A stretch of 12,678 bases of DNA from positions 1 to 12,678 of the forward strand of contig VBKQ01000010.1 of NCBI GenBank assembly GCA_005879505.1. Reading direction: 5' to 3'. This document shows, one piece after another, positions 1 through 6,810 of this stretch. The notes under the pieces were generated by a model, which saw only the letters and a program-made list of their open reading frames with translations, searched no databases and had not been told where the DNA came from. The position numbers and the translations under genes were made by a program. The stretch's first letter is position 1. Every line of letters begins with the position of its first letter. Origin of the DNA: Deltaproteobacteria bacterium. Its GTDB lineage: Bacteria; Myxococcota; Myxococcia; Myxococcales; 40CM-4-68-19.

Positions 1-1196
1 GGGTCTGGGAAGGAAAGACCAAGACCGGCGAGGTGAAGAGGGGCGAGGTCGAGGCCACCGACGAGGCCTCCGTACAGCAGCGCCTGCGGGCGATGGCGCT
101 GACGAACGTGAAGATCAAGAAGAAGCCCATCCAGATCTCGCTCAAGATCCCGGGGCTGGGCGGCATCTCCCAGAAGGACCTGGTCATCTTCACCCGGCAG
201 TTCGCGACCATGATCGACGCCGGTCTACCGCTGGTGCAGTGCCTCGACATCCTCTCGGGGCAGCTCGACAACATGGCGTTTCGCGAAGTGTTGGTGAAGG
301 TGAAGACGAAGGTGGAGTCGGGCTCGACGCTCGCCGACGCTCTCGGCGACCACCCCAAGGTGTTCGATACCCTCTACGTCCAGCTGGTCGCGGCCGGCGA
401 GATCGGCGGTATCCTCGACACCATCCTCAACCGCCTCGCGCAGTACATCGAGAAGAACGAGAAGCTGAAGAGCAAGGTGAAGGGCGCGATGGTGTATCCG
501 AGCGTGGTGCTCATCGTCGCCGTCGGCGTCACGGTGGTGCTGCTGCTCTTCGTCACCCCGACGTTCGAGAAGATGTTCAAGGACTTCGGTGGCGCGATGC
601 CGACGCCTACGCAGATCGTCATCGATCTCTCCAAATGGCTGCAGAACTATATCGGGTATCTCGTCGCCTTCATCATCGCGGCGGTGATCGCCTTCCGCGC
701 CTGGGTCAGCTGGCCGCGCGGCCGCGTGCAGTGGGATTCGTTCGTCATCCGCACGCCGATCTTCGGGCAGCTGGTCCGCAAGGTGGCAGTGGCGCGCTTC
801 ACCCGGACCCTCGGCACCATGATCAGCTCCGGCGTTCCCATCCTCGACGCGCTCGAAGTGGTGGCGAAGACCGCCGGCAACGCTGTGGTGGAAAAGGCCA
901 TCCGATACACCAAGGAGAAAATCGCCGAAGGCAAGACGATCGTGCAGCCGCTGTCCGAGACCAAGGTGTTCCCGCCGATGGTGGTGCAGATGATCGGCGT
1001 CGGCGAGGCCACCGGCGCGATGGATCAGATGCTCAGCAAGATCGCCGACTTCTACGACGACGAAGTGGACGCCGCGGTCGCCGCGCTCACCAGCCTGATC
1101 GAGCCCGTGATGATGGTCTTTCTCGGCGGCGTGGTGGGCGGCTTCCTCGTCGCCATGTACCTCCCCATCTTCTCGATCGCCGGCGCGGTCAAGTAG
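1..1196 (+). CDS. pilC: Type IV pilus inner-membrane platform protein PilC (5' end missing)
   Basis: PilC is the GspF-family platform protein of the inner membrane that couples the assembly and retraction ATPases to pilin polymerisation. The frame is open from base 3 (VWEGKTKTGEVKRGE...), so the true start lies left of the window; about 397 residues are visible and probably only the first 10-30 are missing. Two cytoplasmic T2SSF repeats are recognisable: FTRQFATMIDAGLPLVQ early in the protein and the matching FTRTLGTMISSGVPILDAL in the second half. Between them are hydrophobic segments (MVYPSVVLIVAVGVTVVLLLF and YIGYLVAFIIAAVIAF), and a third segment closes the protein (EPVMMVFLGGVVGGFLVAMYL). 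The GTG at 33 is an internal codon, not the start. The gene ends 4 bp before pilS, consistent with one operon that would include pilB and pilT upstream. No anomalies seen. Confidence 0.95.
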   Translation, partial: VWEGKTKTGEVKRGEVEATDEASVQQRLRAMALTNVKIKKKPIQISLKIPGLGGISQKDLVIFTRQFATMIDAGLPLVQCLDILSGQLDNMAFREVLVKVKTKVESGSTLADALGDHPKVFDTLYVQLVAAGEIGGILDTILNRLAQYIEKNEKLKSKVKGAMVYPSVVLIVAVGVTVVLLLFVTPTFEKMFKDFGGAMPTPTQIVIDLSKWLQNYIGYLVAFIIAAVIAFRAWVSWPRGRVQWDSFVIRTPIFGQLVRKVAVARFTRTLGTMISSGVPILDALEVVAKTAGNAVVEKAIRYTKEKIAEGKTIVQPLSETKVFPPMVVQMIGVGEATGAMDQMLSKIADFYDDEVDAAVAALTSLIEPVMMVFLGGVVGGFLVAMYLPIFSIAGAVK

Positions 1197-1200
1197 GGCC

Positions 1201-2871
1201 ATGGCGGAAGCGGGCGTCTATTCGCCGCTCGGCGAGCGCCCCGAGGGCGGGCTCTACGGCAAGCTGGTCCTGCTCACGGGCGTCCGTCTCGCGGTAGGGA
1301 CCGCGCTGCTCGGAGCCACTGCCTGGTCCACGCTCCGCCACGATCCGTTTCCGCGCACGGTGGAGGCGCTGCTCTTCACCATCGTCGCCCTGATCTACTC
1401 CGCCTCGCTGGTCGGGACGTTCCTGCTGCGCACAGGCCAGCATCTCGGATGGGTCGCGCATGGCCAGATCGCCGCGGACGTGATCGCCGCGACCGGGCTC
1501 GTCTATCTGACGGGTGGCGCCGAGAGCATCTTCACCATCCTCTATCCGCTCGCCGTCGTCAGCGGCGCCATCGGCCTCGGCCGCCGCGGAGCGGCGCTCG
1601 GAGCAGCGGCATCCTGCATCGCGTTCTGCGTGCTGGCGTGGAGCATGCAGGCCGGGATCGTCGTGCCTGCCGCCAGCGAGTTGGAACGCGCTCCGCTGGC
1701 GCCCGGAAAGCTGGCGGTGGTGATGGCCGCGAACCTCTCCGCGTTCATGCTGGTCGGCGGCCTTTCCTCGCTGCTCGCCGAGCAGCTGCAGGGCGCCCGC
1801 AGCCAGCTGCTGCGCAGCGAGACGCGGCTGGAAGCGCTGGAGGCCATCTACTCCGCGGTGGTGCGCTCCATCGCCAGTGGCATCATCACGCTCGGCGAGG
1901 ACGGACGGATCACCTACCTGAATCCCGCCGCCGAACACCTGACCGGTCTCCCGGACCGGGCCGCGCGTGGACGTCCGCTGAGTACGCTGCTGCCCGAGCT
2001 CGCCGGCTCCATAAGCCGCCCGCGCGAGCGGGGGAGGCCGGAGGTGCGTCTGCGGGCCCACGACGGCCGGGAGCGGACCCTCGGTTACGCGACAGCGCCG
2101 CTCGCGGGCGGCGTGGGCGGGCAGGTGATCCTCTTCCAGGATCTGACCGATCTACGCCAGATGGAGGAGGCGGTGCGTCGCGCCGACCGCCTCGCGGTAG
2201 TGGGCGGCCTGGCCGCGGGCCTGGCGCACGAGATCCGCAATCCGCTCGCGTCGATGTGCGGATCGATCGAGGTGCTCGGAGCATCTCCGGGCCTCGACGA
2301 GCAGGAGCGCCAGCTGATGAGCGTCGTGCGCAGCGAGGCGGAGCGGCTGGAGGCCTTGGTCCGCGAGTTCCTCTCCTTCGCCAAACCGATCTCTCCGGCG
2401 TTCGAGGCCCTGGACGGGTCGCGGGCGATGACCGAGACGGTAGAGCTGTTCCGCCAGGAGGTGGCCGAGCGCGGCATCGAGCTGGTGGCGCGCGCCGGAG
2501 AGCCGGTCTTCGTGCGCGCCGATCCCGGGCAGCTTCGCCAGGTGCTCTGGAACCTGCTCGGGAACGCGGCCGACGCGACTCCGCCGGGAGGGCGCGTCGA
2601 GGTCCGGTTCTCGCGCCAGGCGGGAGAAGGCATCCTCGAGGTCGCCGACACCGGACACGGGATCGCCGACGGGGACCTGGAGCAGATCTTCGACCCGTTC
2701 TTCACCACCAAGGAGCGCGGCACGGGCCTCGGGCTCGCGATCGTGCATCGCATCGTCGAGGCGCACAGCGGCCACCTCTCGGTAGTCAGTGAGGTGGGGA
2801 AAGGCACCACCTTCCGGGTTGCGCTGCCGATCGCGCCGCCGTCGCTTCAACAAGCCGGGGCGGTGGGCTGA
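1201..2871 (+). CDS. pilS: Sensor histidine kinase PilS (membrane PAS kinase)
   Basis: PilS is the membrane kinase that phosphorylates PilR to control pilin transcription; in Pseudomonas it senses PilA level in the membrane. The 556 residues show a hydrophobic N-terminal region with about six membrane segments (roughly residues 20-195), a PAS domain (about 210-320, with SGIITLGEDGRITYLNPAAEHLTG), a HisKA domain with the phospho-acceptor in LAHEIRNPLA (His343), and a HATPase_c domain with N box NLLGNAADAT (Asn455), G1 box DTGHGIAD (from Asp483), F box FDPFFTTKE and G2 box GTGLGLAI (from 507). All catalytic boxes are intact. The ATG at 1201 lies 4 bp after the pilC stop, with only a weak AGGG upstream, so translation may be coupled. 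The pilR start follows 3 bp after this stop. This layout, with a membrane multi-span sensor and PAS next to an NtrC-type regulator and pilC, supports the assignment strongly. Confidence 0.94.
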   Translation: MAEAGVYSPLGERPEGGLYGKLVLLTGVRLAVGTALLGATAWSTLRHDPFPRTVEALLFTIVALIYSASLVGTFLLRTGQHLGWVAHGQIAADVIAATGLVYLTGGAESIFTILYPLAVVSGAIGLGRRGAALGAAASCIAFCVLAWSMQAGIVVPAASELERAPLAPGKLAVVMAANLSAFMLVGGLSSLLAEQLQGARSQLLRSETRLEALEAIYSAVVRSIASGIITLGEDGRITYLNPAAEHLTGLPDRAARGRPLSTLLPELAGSISRPRERGRPEVRLRAHDGRERTLGYATAPLAGGVGGQVILFQDLTDLRQMEEAVRRADRLAVVGGLAAGLAHEIRNPLASMCGSIEVLGASPGLDEQERQLMSVVRSEAERLEALVREFLSFAKPISPAFEALDGSRAMTETVELFRQEVAERGIELVARAGEPVFVRADPGQLRQVLWNLLGNAADATPPGGRVEVRFSRQAGEGILEVADTGHGIADGDLEQIFDPFFTTKERGTGLGLAIVHRIVEAHSGHLSVVSEVGKGTTFRVALPIAPPSLQQAGAVG

Positions 2872-2874
2872 CGC

Positions 2875-4296
<1,422 letters not shown>

Positions 4297-4298
4297 CA

Positions 4299-5066
4299 CT
4301 AAGTCAAGTCGCGCCGGGAGAAGATCAAGATGGCCACCGCCAGCACCACCGCCGAGTATGCGATTCCATAGCCGGCCGCGCGCCAGACGTAAGCCGCCGC
4401 GACGGGAAGCGCATTGGAGGCTTGTGATTTCAGGTTCAACAGCTCCAGATCGGGCAGGAGCAAGTAGAAGCCTCGCGCCACGTGCGTCCCCACCACGCTC
4501 TGCGACTTCTCCGCGAACGCCCGCAGGTCGGGCAGCAGGTGGCCGATGAAGAAGAACGCGAAGGCGTAGGAGCCGGCGAGGATCGGCGTGGAGAAGCTCG
4601 CGAACAGGACGGCCACGGAGGCGAGCACCGCGAACTCCACGCAGAGGAGGGCCACCGCCTCGAGCGTGGTCCGGCCCAGCGAGTAGCCGGCGAGGCGCAG
4701 GACCAGGCCCAGGACCACGAGGATGACGGCGGCGTTCAGCATCAGGAGCAAGACCAGCCCGGCATAGCGGCCCACGCAGAACTTCCAGCGCGACACCGGC
4801 TTCGCGAGCGTGGGGAGGATCGTCTTGCGCTGTACTTCTCCGGCCACGATGCCGACGCCGATCACGATGGCGAGGAGAACGCCGGCCACCTCCATCGCCC
4901 CCAGCCCCATGTCGAGGATGATGCGCATCCAGTTGCCGACGGTGAGCTGCGCGACCAGCAGCGACCCGGCGACGAAGAGGGTCGCGAATAGCAGCAGGTT
5001 GTAGAGGAGCTTGCCGCGGACCAGCTCGCGGACGGTGTTCCCGGCGATGGCGAGGACGGCGCTCAT
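4299..5066 (-). CDS. pilI: ABC-2 type permease, PilI-like
   Basis: A 255-residue integral membrane subunit of an ABC-2 transporter with about six hydrophobic segments (for example KLLYNLLLFATLFVAGSLLV and YSAVVLAVAILIF). The coupling-helix region typical of the family is clear: GIVAGEVQRKTILPTLAKPVSRW followed by KFCVGRYAGL (described piecewise). By family knowledge and gene context it corresponds to M. xanthus PilI, which with PilH and PilG is needed for pilus assembly; the transported substrate is not established. The start chosen is the ATG at 5066-5064, which overlaps the upstream pilG stop as TGATG, so translational coupling is likely; a frame extension to 5555 would run through pilG in another frame and is rejected. 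The gene ends 2 bp from the convergent pilR stop. Its ATPase partner, pilH, lies more than 4 kb away on the other strand. Confidence 0.85.
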   Translation of the reverse strand: MSAVLAIAGNTVRELVRGKLLYNLLLFATLFVAGSLLVAQLTVGNWMRIILDMGLGAMEVAGVLLAIVIGVGIVAGEVQRKTILPTLAKPVSRWKFCVGRYAGLVLLLMLNAAVILVVLGLVLRLAGYSLGRTTLEAVALLCVEFAVLASVAVLFASFSTPILAGSYAFAFFFIGHLLPDLRAFAEKSQSVVGTHVARGFYLLLPDLELLNLKSQASNALPVAAAYVWRAAGYGIAYSAVVLAVAILIFSRRDLT

Positions 5067-6004
5067 CAGTGGATCTCGAATCTGGTTTCGAGGCCGTATG
5101 CGCGCAGGCGTTCGCCGGCCGTCGATCGGGCGGTCCCGTCGGCCTCGAGGACGTACCGTCCGCCATGAGGCTCGGGCGGTGTCAGCGGAAGGAAGCCGGC
5201 GGCGACGAGCGCATGCACCGAGCGCGGCAGCACGCCCTTCTCCTCGCGGTAGCGTTGCGCCGCTTCCTCGATCGCGCGCAGGTCGCGCTCCATGTGAAGC
5301 GCGTCGACGCGGTCCTGCCACTCCTTGCGCGTCGCCTCTTCGTTCGCGTGCGCCAGCATCGCCTCCGCGAGCGCGGTCGCGATCTGCAGATCCCCCGCCT
5401 GCGCCGCGAGCCGCGTCGCCAGAAGCCCGACGAAGGCCGGAGCGCGCGGCAGGTCCGCGGCCGCCGCAAAGCTGCGCGCTGCGGCGGGAAAATCGTGCAG
5501 GTAGTAGGACTGCAGAAACCCGAGCAAGAAGCCCATCTGCCATTCGTCGGGACACTCTCGCAGTCCCTTCTCCAGGATCTGGATCGCGTTCAGGACGCCG
5601 TAGACCTTGCCGTCTCCGCTCTCGTGGGGCAGCGCCGCTGCCGCGAAGCGATAGGCGCCGGAGAACTTCGGATCGATTTCAACGGAATACTCGAGCAACC
5701 GGAACAGCTGCCGGTCGATGGGCGCCGCGATCTCCGGCGGCATGTCTCCATGGCGCAGCGGCAGCACCTGGATGGCCTGTAGCAGGGTGAAGTCGGCGAG
5801 CAGCGGACGGAAGCCGAAGGTGAGCGCGCGCGCGACGTCGCCGGGAATGGGCGGAATATCGATGACCGCGTCCGTCGCGACCGGCGCGTGGGTTCGTGCC
5901 GACGTCCGCAGCACCGCAGCTGCGAAGACTGCTACCGCGAACGCCAGGAGGATGGCGCTGCCACGAACGGCGAGGGGCACGGGGTCGATAGTACAGGCGC
6001 CCAA
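5066..6004 (-). CDS. pilG: Membrane-anchored helical-repeat protein, PilG-like
   Basis: A 312-residue protein with one N-terminal membrane segment (about residues 11-32, LAVRGSAILLAFAVAVFAAA), then a mostly alpha-helical, Ala-rich region with TPR-like pairs (about 65-235), probably facing the periplasm. The C-terminal part (241-296: DLRAIEEAAQRYREEKGVLP, then LVAAGFLPLTPPEPHGGRYV and DGTARS) resembles the C-terminal pattern of GspG-type pseudopilins. Position between pilA and the ABC permease matches M. xanthus pilG, an accessory of the PilH/PilI transporter; sequence alone would only give a TPR-like protein. The start is uncertain: TTG at 6004 has no Shine-Dalgarno, and GTG at 5980 would give a shorter protein that keeps the membrane segment. 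The stop overlaps the pilI ATG by one base. An intrinsic terminator sits just upstream, so expression likely depends on read-through from pilA or an unseen promoter. Confidence 0.72.
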   Translation of the reverse strand: MGACTIDPVPLAVRGSAILLAFAVAVFAAAVLRTSARTHAPVATDAVIDIPPIPGDVARALTFGFRPLLADFTLLQAIQVLPLRHGDMPPEIAAPIDRQLFRLLEYSVEIDPKFSGAYRFAAAALPHESGDGKVYGVLNAIQILEKGLRECPDEWQMGFLLGFLQSYYLHDFPAAARSFAAAADLPRAPAFVGLLATRLAAQAGDLQIATALAEAMLAHANEEATRKEWQDRVDALHMERDLRAIEEAAQRYREEKGVLPRSVHALVAAGFLPLTPPEPHGGRYVLEADGTARSTAGERLRAYGLETRFEIH

Positions 6005-6013
6005 TCGGCGCCC

Positions 6014-6054
6014 AAAAAAAGAAGCGGGGGTGGCCCCCTCCCGGCCACCCCCGC
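6014..6054 (-). terminator. Intrinsic terminator of pilA
   Basis: A perfect 12-bp GC-rich stem (plus-strand arms 6024-6035, gcgggggtggcc, and 6043-6054, ggccacccccgc) with a 7-nt loop. On the minus strand it is followed by TTC and then seven Ts (6020-6014). This is a textbook rho-independent terminator for minus-strand transcription and starts about 22 bp after the pilA stop. Its T-tract ends 9 bp before the proposed pilG start, so it separates the abundant pilA message from pilG-pilI, or attenuates transcription into them. Confidence 0.92.
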
Positions 6055-6076
6055 GTTCTTCACTACCGGACTACGG

Positions 6077-6664
6077 TTACAGGTTCACGTCGTTCTGGTC
6101 GTTGGCCGGCTCGCCCGACGGGTTGTTCGTGTCGGCCGTGCAGTTGCCGCCCCCCGAGAACACGCGCGAGTCGCTCGAGATGCTCCACTGGTCGACGGTG
6201 GTGTCGGCGTCAATGTTGCCGAGCGCCAAGGCGTCGAACCGGGTGGCCGGCGTGCCGGAAATGCCGGCGGCCGAGCTGCAGGCCGTCGCGCTGTACGGCT
6301 GATCGAGAGGGGTGCCGTACTTGAACGTGTCCACCGCCACGCCGGTGAACGTCGTCGCCTGCACCAGCCCCGCGCCCGTGCGGGGCTCGACGGTGCCGCT
6401 GTTGGTGAGGAAGTACGCGTAGCGGTTGTTGCGCTCCGGCTCGAAGCCCACTTCACCCGTCAGCGTGGAGAAGCGGTCCTTCTCCTGGAAGAACGCCTTC
6501 TGGGCGGTGAAGATGGCCTTCAAGTTCGCCTTCGCCTCGCTCTGCTTCGACCGCGCCTGGAACTTGATGAAGTTCGGGATCGCGATCGCCGCGAGGATAC
6601 CGATGATCGCAACGACGATCATCAGCTCGATGAGTGTAAAGCCCTTCTGCACGAGCTTCTTCAT
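6077..6664 (-). CDS. pilA: Type IVa major pilin PilA (prepilin)
   Basis: Major pilin subunit, cleaved and N-methylated by PilD and polymerised into the pilus. The 195-residue precursor has an 8-residue leader (MKKLVQKG) followed by the mature N-terminus FTLIELMIVVAIIGILAAIA, with the essential Glu at mature position 5 and the helix continuing into NFIKFQARSKQSEAKANLKA. The globular half has aromatic stretches (NNRYAYFLTN), two cysteines (Cys129 and Cys175 of the precursor, mature 121 and 167) that could form a C-terminal disulfide loop, and an Asn/Asp-rich tail (PANDQNDVNL). The start at 6664 is chosen because GGAG (6671-6674) sits 6 nt upstream; the earlier in-frame ATG at 6676 would overlap that site and lengthen the leader to 12 residues. 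A sigma-54 promoter with upstream dyads precedes it and a strong terminator follows, so it is likely transcribed mainly as a single gene. Confidence 0.96.
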   Translation of the reverse strand: MKKLVQKGFTLIELMIVVAIIGILAAIAIPNFIKFQARSKQSEAKANLKAIFTAQKAFFQEKDRFSTLTGEVGFEPERNNRYAYFLTNSGTVEPRTGAGLVQATTFTGVAVDTFKYGTPLDQPYSATACSSAAGISGTPATRFDALALGNIDADTTVDQWSISSDSRVFSGGGNCTADTNNPSGEPANDQNDVNL

Positions 6665-6670
6665 TGGAAT

Positions 6671-6674
6671 CTCC
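6671..6674 (-). promoter_or_regulatory. Shine-Dalgarno site deciding the pilA start
   Basis: On the minus strand the sequence reads ATGGAGATTCCAATG. GGAG lies 6 nt before the second ATG (6664), fixing the start at MKKLVQKG rather than MEIPMKK. Confidence 0.8.
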
Positions 6675-6703
6675 ATGGGAAGTAAACGACGCCGGACGTT
6701 AGA

Positions 6704-6718
6704 GCAAACGGCAGGCCA
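6704..6718 (-). promoter_or_regulatory. Sigma-54 (-24/-12) promoter of pilA
   Basis: The minus strand reads TGGCCTGCCGTTTGC. This matches the sigma-54 consensus TGGCAC-N5-TTGC in the -24 TGGC and the -12 TTGC with exact spacing between GG and GC; only the AC of the first box is changed to CT. Transcription would begin near 6692, giving a leader of about 28 nt that carries the GGAG site. Sigma-54 control of pilA by PilR is established in Pseudomonas and Myxococcus, and pilR is in this window. Confidence 0.88.
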
Positions 6719-6774
6719 GACAAAGAAAACGCCTCCTTCCGCCAGGTTTTCCGCTCGATCGCAGTGCGCTCATC

Positions 6775-6810
6775 GACAGGATCTGTCCCGCCGCTGACAC
6801 GATTTGTCAG
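6775..6810 (-). promoter_or_regulatory. Paired dyads upstream of pilA, probable PilR binding sites
   Basis: Two perfect inverted repeats: GACAG-GAT-CTGTC (6775-6787) and CTGACA-CGATT-TGTCAG (6794-6810). Their centres (6781 and 6802) are 21 bp apart, two helical turns, so both lie on one face of the DNA. They fall about 89 and 110 bp upstream of the predicted start, the usual place for enhancer-binding proteins. Three of the four half-sites contain (C/G)TGTC, the element reported for Pseudomonas PilR sites. The right dyad overlaps the stop codon of the upstream YfhO-like gene. Assignment to PilR is inferred from motif, spacing and context. Confidence 0.7.

Noticed and set aside
5067..5555. N-terminal extension of the pilI frame
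   Set aside because: It overlaps pilG in another frame and encodes an Arg/Ala/Gly-rich sequence; the ATG at 5066, overlapping the pilG stop, gives a proper ABC-2 permease N-terminus.
6665..6676. Earlier in-frame ATG for pilA (MEIPMKK...)
   Set aside because: The GGAG that would serve as ribosome binding site lies right at this codon and is well spaced for the ATG at 6664; an 8-residue basic leader also fits type IVa prepilins better.
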